Source: an uncultured Verrucomicrobiota bacterium (GTDB taxonomy: Bacteria; Verrucomicrobiota; Verrucomicrobiia; Limisphaerales; UBA9464). Taken from it: a stretch of 64,000 nt of DNA. Positions within the stretch are counted from its first letter, which is position 1, and every line of letters begins with the position of its first letter. The notes beneath the pieces were generated by a model, which searched no databases, was not told the DNA's origin, and saw only the letters and a list, made by a program, of their open reading frames with translations. Positions 56,633 through 64,000 of this stretch are shown here, piece after piece. The stretch lies in assembly GCA_903939515.1 (NCBI GenBank), contig CAJAHH010000013.1, forward strand, positions 1 through 64,000. The letters run 5' to 3'. A program made the translations under genes and the position numbers.

Positions 56633-57418
56633 ATGAACAGCCAACGCTTCCGCTGCACCCGTGCCTTCACCCTGATCGAGTTGCTGGTGGTCATCGCCAT
56701 CATCGCAATCCTCGCCGGCATGCTCTTGCCCGCCTTGTCTCGGGCCAAATCTAAGGCAGTGAAAACCCTCTGCGCGAGCAACTGCAAGCAGTGGGGTATC
56801 GCGGTCAATTTGTACGCCTCCGACAACCAGAACTCCTTCCCGGACAACAGCGGTGGCGCCGGATTCAGCTGGATGATGCCCACCATGAGCAACTTCTGGA
56901 ACGGCTACCTCATCAAGAATCGCCGCACCTCGGCCAACAACACCCGTGCCGCCAACGACGTCCTGTTCTGCCCGACCGATGACTGGCACCGCGCCGCAGA
57001 ACGCGGGATGATCACCACCGATAATGAGCCCCAATTGACCGGTTACTTCTACTTGCCAGGTCGGCGAACCGGAGACGCCGATGTCACCGGAGGAGCCCAG
57101 GGTACTTCTGAGTGGTTTTTTAAGAAGAAGCTCGGTGGCATGTACGAAGCAGCTCCCATCATCATCGACCGCATGCAGGCCTTGGGTTCCAAGACCACCA
57201 ACATGCTCGACCCTAAGCTGAACTGGTTCACCGATTACAATGGCAAGAAAGTGGCCACAGCCGTTCACCGAATCACCCGGGGTGCACCCGAAGGCGGCAA
57301 CTTCGGCTTCGAAGACGGCCACGTTGAATGGCAGTCCAACAAGCGCGTCTCGCTCGGCTCCGACTACGGCGGTTGGCAGTGCTTCTTCAAGATCTCAGTA
57401 GCCACCCCTGTTCCGTGA
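56633..57418 (+). CDS. Prepilin-type secreted protein (type II pseudopilin-like)
   Basis: 261 residues. It begins with a short basic leader and the prepilin motif [20 protein letters not shown] followed by LLPALSRAK, the hallmark of a large protein family in Verrucomicrobia and Planctomycetes. The rest is a globular beta domain with [15 protein letters not shown] near the end (the H-x-G-x-x-N-x-x-F-x-D-G-H pattern of the family). Such proteins are numerous per genome and have no settled function. The residue before the cleavage site is Ala, not the usual Gly. It is a single-gene unit converging with the gspK-like gene. Confidence 0.88.
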   Translation: MNSQRFRCTRAFTLIELLVVIAIIAILAGMLLPALSRAKSKAVKTLCASNCKQWGIAVNLYASDNQNSFPDNSGGAGFSWMMPTMSNFWNGYLIKNRRTSANNTRAANDVLFCPTDDWHRAAERGMITTDNEPQLTGYFYLPGRRTGDADVTGGAQGTSEWFFKKKLGGMYEAAPIIIDRMQALGSKTTNMLDPKLNWFTDYNGKKVATAVHRITRGAPEGGNFGFEDGHVEWQSNKRVSLGSDYGGWQCFFKISVATPVP

Positions 57419-57530
57419 TTCATCTCGTGAGCTCTCTCGTGAGCCGGCCTTCCAACTCACAGAGAACGCGCCCGGCGATTTTAAATCGGATCTGAGGCCC
57501 TCTTTTCTCGGACCATACTCCGCGCGAAGG

Positions 57531-58682
57531 TTACTCCCGGCGGAAAGTCAGCACGGGCATGTCCCGCAGGCTAGATCGTCGCAAGACTGCAATGTACCGG
57601 CGGGACAAAGCCCCCAAACGCGCAGTGACGCGAACTTCGAAGGTGCTGCTGACGGTAGAGAAAACCGCCAGCGGCGTGCCTTGGTTGGGCATCACCGGAA
57701 CCCCCTGCAAGCGGGCGATGTCTTGGGGTCCGCGGGCCGGCGTGTCATCGTAGGTGCCATCCACCCCATCCATGCCCGCGCGTTGTTCTTGGATGTTGCG
57801 GGCAATGTTTTCGTCACCACCGCAGGCCATGACCAAAACAGGGTACGGAGCCGTGTTGATATTCACCTGACCGCTGGACACCGCCGAGAACACGTCCGCC
57901 AAGCCCACCGACCCTGCGATACTCTGTCCCAGAAAGGTGGATTGGACACGCCGCCCCATTGAATCAACCGAGTGCCTACCGCCACTGCCGCCACTTTCGC
58001 CAGTACCACCGCCACTGCGGGGTCCCCAGTACAACTGCGGAGTGATTCCTCGGATTTTGAGCAATTCCGACATGTCATCGATCGGGCCATTCTTAGCGAC
58101 ATAGGGAGGATTGAGCATCCGGTAAAAATCGCTCTCTGCGCCGCCACCCATGGCCGAATCGTCATTGGGGTCGATCCAGTCCCGGATCGCTGAAGAAACA
58201 TCGGCCGAGTCCGAGCCTCCGGCACCGCACAACTGCAAGATCAACTCCAACAACTGGGGATTGCGGGTGGCGATGGAGTTGATGTTGATGTAGCGCTCTG
58301 CGTCCACGATCTCGATGGAAATGGTGCCATCCCCAAGAGCCACATCCGTCAAGGAGACGCCCTCGAAAGGATTGTCTGCGATGTTCGTCGGACCTACACC
58401 GCCGGCCCAAAACTGGTTGAGTCCGTCGTAAGTCTGTTCACCGGGTATCTGCCGGGACAACGACAGAACCCATTTGGCCATCTCAATGCCTGAGCGTCCC
58501 ATCCACTCCATCTCGCTCTCGCTCTGGGTGCGAGTCGCCAGGCGACCCTCCACCTTCATCGTGTAGGCAAAGGCTGTGACGATGACCGCCATCGCGAAGA
58601 TCAGCAGCATGACCATCAGCAGCGCCACACCCCGCTGGCGGTTTTTGGGGCTCGCCTGCGTCTGGACAAAGTTATTGATCAT
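57531..58682 (-). CDS. gspK: Type II secretion minor pseudopilin GspK-like
   Basis: 383 residues from ATG 58682, which overlaps the gspJ-like stop as ATGA. Prepilin-like N-terminus RGVALLMVMLLIFAMAVIV, then a large alpha domain with the GspK features ISIEIVDAERYININS, SAIRDWIDPNDDS and INTAPYPVLVMACGG. GspK caps the pseudopilus tip with GspI and GspJ. It is the last gene of the operon. A Gly/Ser-rich loop lies near residue 250. Confidence 0.88.
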   Translation of the reverse strand: MINNFVQTQASPKNRQRGVALLMVMLLIFAMAVIVTAFAYTMKVEGRLATRTQSESEMEWMGRSGIEMAKWVLSLSRQIPGEQTYDGLNQFWAGGVGPTNIADNPFEGVSLTDVALGDGTISIEIVDAERYININSIATRNPQLLELILQLCGAGGSDSADVSSAIRDWIDPNDDSAMGGGAESDFYRMLNPPYVAKNGPIDDMSELLKIRGITPQLYWGPRSGGGTGESGGSGGRHSVDSMGRRVQSTFLGQSIAGSVGLADVFSAVSSGQVNINTAPYPVLVMACGGDENIARNIQEQRAGMDGVDGTYDDTPARGPQDIARLQGVPVMPNQGTPLAVFSTVSSTFEVRVTARLGALSRRYIAVLRRSSLRDMPVLTFRRE

Positions 58683-59371
58683 GGGGCGCCTCCGATCACG
58701 CCCTGAGCCTCGCGGGGCACCGCAACGGTCGGCAAGCGAACCACCCGGCTGACGATTTGCGCTGGCTCCCGAGAACCCTTCGACACGCCAAAACCCAGTG
58801 TCACACGAACGATCACGGGCAACTGATTGGTCGAAAGCCACTCCTCAACAAAGTCCCGCTGCTGACCATCCCAAAACTCCAACTGGAAGAGCTGAACCTC
58901 ACGCGCCAAGACAATGCTCGCCGGCTCGCCGCCGCTCTCGAAGTCTGCCAGCAAGGAGTTCTGTTCGAGCACCAAGTCGTTGCCGCCCGGAGGAACGTAG
59001 AAACTGACACGGCGGATACGTTCGCCTCCGAACATTCCGCTGTTCGGGAACGAATCCGAAAGGTCGGCCGCGAAGCTCACCGCGGCAAATTGACCCGCCG
59101 TGTCGGCTTGAAAGAAGTACAGCCGCGGATTGGATGCAAACATCGTGGCCGACGCGAGGGCGTCTTCGACGGTACGCATGGCCATACGAGCCCGCTGAGA
59201 ATCTGTGGTCGAACGGATGGCAGCCTGCGAACTCTGGAAGATCAGCCTCCAAGTCGAGTAGATCATCATGAGGATCAGAGCGAAGAGGAAGATAGCCACC
59301 ATGACCTCCATCACCGTGAAGCCTCCCCGCCGCAAAGATCGGGCGCTGCCCCCCCTCAATTCTCTCATCAT
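58679..59371 (-). CDS. gspJ: Type II secretion minor pseudopilin GspJ-like
   Basis: 230 residues with the prepilin motif RRGG-FTVMEVMVAIFLFALILMMIY. The globular part has the beta-rich GspJ style (RVSFYVPPGGNDLVLEQNSLL, EVQLFQLEFWDGQQ). The assignment rests on size, motif and order H-I-J-K. It overlaps its neighbours by four bases on both sides. Confidence 0.85.
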   Translation of the reverse strand: MMRELRGGSARSLRRGGFTVMEVMVAIFLFALILMMIYSTWRLIFQSSQAAIRSTTDSQRARMAMRTVEDALASATMFASNPRLYFFQADTAGQFAAVSFAADLSDSFPNSGMFGGERIRRVSFYVPPGGNDLVLEQNSLLADFESGGEPASIVLAREVQLFQLEFWDGQQRDFVEEWLSTNQLPVIVRVTLGFGVSKGSREPAQIVSRVVRLPTVAVPREAQGVIGGAP

Positions 59372-59769
59372 CGGGCCCCTTGGACATATTGTTTGGGGAA
59401 ATAGAGCGCGCTCATGCGGCGCTCCGAACCTTTAGGACCACCTATGATGACAAAGTCGGCACGGAATAAACCATTGGTTCCCACCTCGTAGACCGAACGG
59501 CTCCATTGGTAGCCGGGGTAGAGCTTACCAAAATCGCCATGGTCGGACAGTTCTTCCAGGCGATTGGAAATCGACAACTCGGCCGCGAGACTACTGGCGT
59601 CCACCTCGACCCGGTTGAGGGATTTGGCCGATTTAAGCGCCGTGGAACAAACTGAGATAAACCCAAAGAGTGCCAGCGCCATGATGGCTGAGGCGACGGC
59701 CACCTCAATCAACGTGAACGCCGCACCGGCCTGACCACGGCGGGCTGGGATGACAAGATGGCACTTCAT
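59368..59769 (-). CDS. gspI: Type II secretion minor pseudopilin GspI-like
   Basis: 133 residues from ATG 59769. Prepilin motif A-FTLIEVAVASAIMALALFGFISV, then a small domain (ISNRLEELSDHGDFGKLYPGYQWSRSVYEV). The size and the V-A-x-A-I-M-A-L-A pattern fit GspI, the initiator of pseudopilus tip assembly. It overlaps the gspH-like gene upstream as ATGA. The residue at -1 is Ala. Confidence 0.85.
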   Translation of the reverse strand: MKCHLVIPARRGQAGAAFTLIEVAVASAIMALALFGFISVCSTALKSAKSLNRVEVDASSLAAELSISNRLEELSDHGDFGKLYPGYQWSRSVYEVGTNGLFRADFVIIGGPKGSERRMSALYFPKQYVQGAR

Positions 59770-60353
59770 CGAAGATCCTCGATTGAAAGCCGCGCCGTAA
59801 TGACTTCCAAAACAAGTCGCTTCACGTCGAGCCCTCCTTTCAGCCAACTGAGTTCGGCGGTCATCGCATCGCTCGTTCCATTGGGAAAGAACCGGATCGC
59901 AGCCAATGGGGAACTCATCATGTTCTGTCCGTTCACCAAAAGACTTCGGAAGGCGACATCGTCATTGAGTTGCCCATGGTACGGAGGTTTAGCCAAGGGA
60001 CCAGAACTCATGGACTCGGAATCCCGAAGCCGATCAAACGAGGCCATCGAAACCCCGTTGGTGGCCCCCATTACGCCTTCCGGTGCTGGTTCGACCAGAA
60101 CCCGCCCCTCTGCACCGTAGAGTACCACCTGCATCGGCCGATTGCCCATGATGGCCCGGGCCCGCGCTTCATTGCAGGCCGATTCCATAACCTCGAGAGC
60201 CTCGGCCATGGGCCCCTTCTTGTTGGCCATGAAGCGGGGAACCGCCACGAACATCATCACGGACACAAGCATCACCGCCACCACCAGTTCGATCATGGTA
60301 AAGGCGGCGCGGGTGGCGGCACCTTGGAATCGAATGTGGAAGGCCGTCCTCAT
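59766..60353 (-). CDS. gspH: Type II secretion pseudopilin GspH-like
   Basis: 195 residues. Prepilin motif A-FTMIELVVAVMLVSVMMFVAVPRF, then the GspH-style domain (ACNEARARAIMGNRPMQVVLYGAEGRVLVEP). The -1 residue is Ala again. It lies 12 bases after gspF. No gspG (major pseudopilin) or gspE (ATPase) lies in this window. Confidence 0.82.
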   Translation of the reverse strand: MRTAFHIRFQGAATRAAFTMIELVVAVMLVSVMMFVAVPRFMANKKGPMAEALEVMESACNEARARAIMGNRPMQVVLYGAEGRVLVEPAPEGVMGATNGVSMASFDRLRDSESMSSGPLAKPPYHGQLNDDVAFRSLLVNGQNMMSSPLAAIRFFPNGTSDAMTAELSWLKGGLDVKRLVLEVITARLSIEDLR

Positions 60354-60365
60354 CGCTTCAGTCTG

Positions 60366-61664
60366 TTAGCGAGTGGAAATGCTTTCGGTGATCTTGAACA
60401 TTGCCGACATCACACCCAAGAGCATGAAGCCGACCACAAAGGCGATGGCCACGATAATCACCGGTTGGATGAGGTTAGTCATCGCCGTCAAACCGACATT
60501 GAGGTCGTTCTCGTAGGTATCCGCCACATTGGACAAGGCCGCGGGCACGTCGCCGGTCTCCTCACCAATCTTAATCAGGTCGATCATCAGTTGCGGAAAC
60601 AGTCGGCTCTTAGCCAGGGGTTGCGCCAAGGTCTTGCCGTCGGTGACGGCCTCGCGGGTGCGGGCGATGGCCTCCTTGATCACTACGTTGGGCATGACTT
60701 GCTCGGTGATGCGCAGAGCCTGCAACACCGGCACACCATTCTGAAGCAGGGTCGAAAGCGTACGCGCGAACTGCCCAAACAAGTTGAGTCGGACCACCTT
60801 TCCAATGACGGGAAGCTTCATTACCAGACGGTCCAATGACTCGCGACCCGCCTTGCTAGCCCGGTAGCGCCGGAAGCCGGCCACCGCAGCACCACCGGCC
60901 AAAAGCAATGCCCACCAGTAGCCGCTGAGAAAACTGCTCATGGCGATGAGCAGTTTGGTCATGGCCGGCAACTCGATTTTGGTGTTATCGAAGAGCGTCA
61001 TGAACTTCGGCAGCATGACCGTCATGAAGAAGATGACCAGCGCTCCACCGACGACGCAGACCACGGCCGGATAAATCATGGCCGACTTGAACTTCGACTG
61101 AACCTCGGCAAACCGATCAAAATGGGCTGCCTGCCGCCGCAGAACCTCTTCGAGCGCGCCGGACTGCTCACCGGCCCGAACCATGTTGATGACCAGATCC
61201 GGGAAGATGTGGTTCTGGCGAGCCATGGCATCGGAGAGGCTGCGACCCTCGGTCACATCCTGCTTCAGTTGGCGACTGGCCTCACCGGGAATCCCCTTGG
61301 AAGACAGGCTTTCCATGCTGCGCAGGGCCATCGTGAGAGGCATTCCCGCACGAAGCAAATTGGCCAACTGGAGCGTGTACATGGCCAACTCCTTGAGTCC
61401 GGGCTTTTTGGGACCCCGTGCGAACAGACGGCTTAATCCCGCTTTGGATCCTTCGGCGGCCGCGGCCCGGGCTGCGGGTGAACCGGCCGACGACGAAGAC
61501 GAAGACTTCGCCGGCTTGGACGAACCCTTTGCTTGAACCACGGAAACTGGGATCACTCCCAACCGTTCGACCTGCACGACGGCAGCCGCACGGTCCCCCG
61601 CTTCGAGGACTCCTTCGACGACTTCACCCGAACGCCGCCGTGCCTTGTAGTTGAATTGCGCCAT
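60366..61664 (-). CDS. gspF: Type II secretion inner-membrane platform protein GspF
   Basis: 432 residues from ATG 61664 (MAQFNYKARRRSGEVVEG). There are two GspF domains, each with E-Q-S-G/E-E-T-G motifs (MVRAGEQSGALEEVL, LIKIGEETGDVPAAL), and three transmembrane helices including VVCVVGGALVIFFMTVML and IIVAIAFVVGFMLL. A Ser/Ala/Lys-rich linker near 60-85 separates the N-terminal cytoplasmic part. GspF connects the ATPase to the growing pseudopilus. It leads the operon after the CBM48 protein. Confidence 0.93.
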   Translation of the reverse strand: MAQFNYKARRRSGEVVEGVLEAGDRAAAVVQVERLGVIPVSVVQAKGSSKPAKSSSSSSAGSPAARAAAAEGSKAGLSRLFARGPKKPGLKELAMYTLQLANLLRAGMPLTMALRSMESLSSKGIPGEASRQLKQDVTEGRSLSDAMARQNHIFPDLVINMVRAGEQSGALEEVLRRQAAHFDRFAEVQSKFKSAMIYPAVVCVVGGALVIFFMTVMLPKFMTLFDNTKIELPAMTKLLIAMSSFLSGYWWALLLAGGAAVAGFRRYRASKAGRESLDRLVMKLPVIGKVVRLNLFGQFARTLSTLLQNGVPVLQALRITEQVMPNVVIKEAIARTREAVTDGKTLAQPLAKSRLFPQLMIDLIKIGEETGDVPAALSNVADTYENDLNVGLTAMTNLIQPVIIVAIAFVVGFMLLGVMSAMFKITESISTR

Positions 61665-61725
61665 GTCGCGTGCCGTTTGGATAACCGGCGCGCGCCGAAA
61701 GTTCCATCTCCCCGATGCAGAGGCT

Positions 61726-62037
61726 TCAGCTGACCGCCAAGAGAGAGACCCTTTGTCCCTCGGCGTTGCGGCTAATTCCCTGACCGCGCGGGTCCACCTG
61801 CAAGGTGCCATCCACCCAGAAGGCATACTGGTGGTGGCCATGGCGGATGCTCACTGAAGCCTGCCAAGACCCATCAAAGGCTTGAGCCATTGGATTGGAA
61901 TCCGGGTTCCAAGCGTTGAATTCTCCCACGACCGCCACTTTTTGAGCCTGGGGAGCCAGGCAGATGAAGTGGACCGGGACCAGCGCCTTGGAACCAAGGG
62001 ATCGCGGGGGACCTGGAGGACGGGAAGCCGAGTTCAT
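61726..62037 (-). CDS. Stand-alone glycogen-binding-like (CBM48/AMPK1-CBM) domain protein
   Basis: 103 residues consisting of one CBM48-type beta domain: VHFICLAPQAQKVAVVGEFNAWNPDSNPMAQ, GSWQASVSIRHGHHQYAFWVDGTLQVDP. This domain binds glycogen or other alpha-glucans in branching enzymes and AMPK. Here it stands alone, 61 bases upstream of gspF and in the same direction, so it may be cotranscribed with the secretion genes. The functional link is unclear. Confidence 0.85.
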   Translation of the reverse strand: MNSASRPPGPPRSLGSKALVPVHFICLAPQAQKVAVVGEFNAWNPDSNPMAQAFDGSWQASVSIRHGHHQYAFWVDGTLQVDPRGQGISRNAEGQRVSLLAVS

Positions 62038-62226
62038 GAATTCTAGAAAGCGTCTTGGGCGGCACTAAGTCTTACTCTTTAACTCTGCGCGCCATCCGAG
62101 AACCGGCTAAGAAAACCATTTGTAAACCGGGGGCAAGTGGATTTCGCAACAATCCATCGATTCCTCAAATCCACCGCCCTGCAGACGGGTTGCAGATTCA
62201 ACCATTTCCAGAGAGTCTCACTGGCA

Positions 62227-62961
62227 GTGTTGGGCACTTGGATTAATGCCGTTGCCGGGGTTGGGGCCCTCCTGTGGGCTCGACGCCCCCTAGGCAAAGA
62301 CAATCAACCTCCCGACTTGGGGCGATTCCGCTGGGGGGCCGCTGGTTTGGCGGCGCTCATCGGCGGGACCGGGATCATCCATGCCCTGCCCACCCCAATG
62401 TCCGGGGCGATCCGATATTTGGGCATTGCGCTGGTCGGCCTCGTGTTGGGCAACCTCACCGGCCGAATTTTGGGCCTGCAGCGGGTTCTAGACGCCTGGG
62501 GACGCACCCTTTCGAGCCATCTGCCCAGCCCTAATGGAAAGCCCACCGATGTGCCAGGTGCGCTGTCCATCGGGGCCCTTCTGGCTCTCAACCCATTGCT
62601 CATCCCCGCAGCCGTCCAGGACGGACTGGAACATCGGTGGGTCGGACTGGCCTTGAAGTCAGTATTGGACGCAGTTGCGCTCTATGCGTGGGTTCGGAGC
62701 CTATCCCCAATCCGATGGAGCCTGTCCCTTCTGATGCTGGGGGTGATCCTCGTCTGGCAGGCTTGCTGGGCGGCGGGCGCGGCAGCCTTGGCCGGTTGGC
62801 TCCAAGCCCAGGGCGTTTCCAATGGGCTCATGACGGCTTGCAGCCTGCTGATTCTTTGCAGCGCCCCAGCCATCGCCGGTGTGCGTCGAGCCGCTCTGGC
62901 CAATTTGTTGCCGGCGCTCGTCTGGATTCCGGCCCTTACATTCTGGCTCCGCGGTGGATGA
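62227..62961 (+). CDS. DUF554-family membrane protein
   Basis: About 244 residues with six to seven hydrophobic helices. The N-terminus LGTWINAVAGVGALLW and the pattern GALSIGALLALNPLLIPAAVQDGLEHRW resemble the DUF554 (YdfK/YqgA) family of unknown function. GTG 62227 is favoured because it gives the usual family N-terminus; the frame is open back to a GTG at 62137. It contains a single copy of the AGCCTGTCCC motif at 62719. Confidence 0.75.
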   Translation: MLGTWINAVAGVGALLWARRPLGKDNQPPDLGRFRWGAAGLAALIGGTGIIHALPTPMSGAIRYLGIALVGLVLGNLTGRILGLQRVLDAWGRTLSSHLPSPNGKPTDVPGALSIGALLALNPLLIPAAVQDGLEHRWVGLALKSVLDAVALYAWVRSLSPIRWSLSLLMLGVILVWQACWAAGAAALAGWLQAQGVSNGLMTACSLLILCSAPAIAGVRRAALANLLPALVWIPALTFWLRGG

Positions 62962-63027
62962 CCGTTGCGTAATGGCACCTAGAGCCCGCGCTTCCCTCGT
63001 TCACAATCGGTCTTTAAGCTTCAGGCC

Positions 63028-63777
63028 ATGATCCCGAGGTTGAACTCCCTTCCAAGTGGGGCGGCGCTGTGGTCGGTGCTCTTGGCGCTACCCCTCTTTG
63101 CGCAAGTTCCAATCCCTCCGGCCCAGTTGGCCAAACTGCCACCCGCCCTGAAACGACCGGTGGACTTCAAAACGGAGGTTTATCCGCTGTTCAAGGCGGC
63201 CTGTTTCAAGTGCCACGGCCCCGATAAGCAGAAAGGGAAATACCGCATGGATACCCGGGAAGGCGCTTTCAAGGTGACCGACGACCACGGCCCCGCTATC
63301 CAGGCCAGAGACAGTACCAAGAGTGCGATCATCCTCATGGCCGCTGGGTTGATCGAAGAAATGCTCATGCCTCCACCCGGAGGCAAGCCCGGTGAGAGCG
63401 ACCCGCTTACCGCTGAACAAATCGGCCTGCTTCGAGCGTGGATCGATCAAGGAGCCGTTTGGCCCGATGGACCCATCGTCGAAGTAATCCAGTCGGTTCG
63501 CTTCCAGCCAGATATTCAGAAACTCTTGGCCGCTTCCTGTGCCAAATGCCATTCCGGAGCAACCGCCGAGGGCGGGTTCTCGGTGGATTCACTCGAAGGG
63601 TTGCTCACCGGAGGCAAGTCCTACGGTCGGGTCGTTGTGCCCGGCGACCTCCGCAAGTCGTCACTCCTGACCATCCTCGCCGGAAAGGATGAGGACATTC
63701 CCAAGCCAGAAGCCCACCGGGTTTCCGAGAAGTCTCTCAAACAGGTGGAGGAGTGGATTCGGCAGGGTGCGAAATAG
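63028..63777 (+). CDS. Secreted cytochrome c domain protein with two heme motifs
   Basis: 249 residues with a signal peptide (LWSVLLALPLFAQ) and two CxxCH motifs: CFKCH in LFKAACFKCHGPDKQKG and CAKCH in LLAASCAKCHSGATAEG. The FKAACFKCHGPDKQKGKYRMDTREGAF wording is typical of the cytochrome c-like domains of Planctomycetes and Verrucomicrobia, often fused to other parts, here alone. The final 41 bases overlap the convergent RibD-type gene. Heme binding is likely; redox partners are unknown. Confidence 0.88.
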   Translation: MIPRLNSLPSGAALWSVLLALPLFAQVPIPPAQLAKLPPALKRPVDFKTEVYPLFKAACFKCHGPDKQKGKYRMDTREGAFKVTDDHGPAIQARDSTKSAIILMAAGLIEEMLMPPPGGKPGESDPLTAEQIGLLRAWIDQGAVWPDGPIVEVIQSVRFQPDIQKLLAASCAKCHSGATAEGGFSVDSLEGLLTGGKSYGRVVVPGDLRKSSLLTILAGKDEDIPKPEAHRVSEKSLKQVEEWIRQGAK

Positions 63778-64000
63778 CGCTGCGGTCGGCGCGGACATAC
63801 TGCAGGAAGCGCTCATTACCCACCGTTTTCACACGAACCAAGCGGAAGCGCACCGCATCCGCCAGGCAGGCCGCCAAGGGGCCGTCTGCGATCGTGGGTG
63901 CAGCCTGTCCCCCAAAGATCCGGGGCACCCAGGTAAGTCGGATCTCATCGACACAGTCCGCGGCCAAAAGAGTGGCATTCACCCGTCCCCCGCCTTCCGC
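63737..64000 (-). CDS. RibD C-terminal-type reductase, partial
   Basis: Only the C-terminal 87 codons are inside the window; the gene continues past 64000. The visible part matches the end of RibD reductase domains: AEGGGRVNATLLAADCVDEIRLTWVPRIFGGQAAPT. This domain reduces the ribosyl side chain in riboflavin synthesis. It may be full RibD or a stand-alone reductase. It overlaps the convergent cytochrome gene by 41 bases. Confidence 0.8.
   Translation of the reverse strand, partial: AEGGGRVNATLLAADCVDEIRLTWVPRIFGGQAAPTIADGPLAACLADAVRFRLVRVKTVGNERFLQYVRADRSAISHPAESTPPPV

Overview
The window reads as a chromosomal segment of a Verrucomicrobiota bacterium, perhaps of the Pedosphaera/Limisphaerales side. 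This is inferred from gene families, not from an rRNA gene, and none is present. The pointers are prepilin-like proteins with an [19 protein letters not shown] start followed by LLPALSRAK, a ThuA plus DUF1080 (3-keto-disaccharide hydrolase) fusion, PQQ-type beta-propeller proteins with LamG, a tricorn-type protease, a cytochrome c protein of the planctomycete/verrucomicrobial type, Reg_prop sensor kinases, and high GC. No tRNA, rRNA, CRISPR array, prophage or insertion sequence was recognised.

Layout. (a) 1-12.3 kb: a small membrane protein, then on the minus strand a tight nine-gene run. It starts with a molybdate-type ABC importer (a tandem-domain ModA, ModB, ModC). It continues through a MoeB/ThiF-like protein, an unknown two-membrane-anchor protein, an FtsX-type permease and LolD-type ATPase pair, and two large propeller proteins. 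Most junctions overlap by 4 bases, so the genes look translationally coupled. (b) 12.4-22.8 kb: ThuA/DUF1080 protein, a secreted unknown, tricorn protease, MlaE/MlaF lipid transporter, Mrp/ApbC-type ATPase and a di-heme cytochrome c peroxidase. (c) 22.9-25.3 kb: an isc locus (Rrf2 regulator, IscU scaffold, IscS-like protein). The IscS-like protein has arginine where the PLP lysine should be. (d) 25.3-32.6 kb: a tandem array of a GGGACAGGCT unit, an isolated nuoA, gltB and gltD, and an IF-1-like protein. (e) 32.7-43.9 kb: PIG-L deacetylase, an asparagine-synthetase-like protein without the glutaminase cysteine, a Reg_prop histidine kinase/NarL regulator pair, a LuxR-type regulator with a degenerate receiver, a phosphohexomutase and DeoC. 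(f) 43.9-47.2 kb: a second array of the same repeat in the opposite orientation, and a TonB-dependent receptor broken by an amber codon and a frameshift. (g) 47.4-56.4 kb: the rod-shape cluster, made of a coiled-coil membrane protein, a tiny lipoprotein, MreB, MreC, MreD, PBP2, RodA and RNase E/G. (h) 56.6-64 kb: a lone pseudopilin, a type II secretion/pseudopilus operon (CBM48 domain protein, GspF, H, I, J, K), a DUF554 membrane protein, a di-heme-motif cytochrome domain protein and the end of a RibD-type reductase gene running off the window.

The most unusual points are the catalytically altered IscS in an otherwise normal isc locus, the nine-gene molybdate operon that ends in propeller proteins, the tandem ModA, and the GGGACAGGCT repeat family. 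That repeat appears as two inverted arrays and as single copies inside genes.
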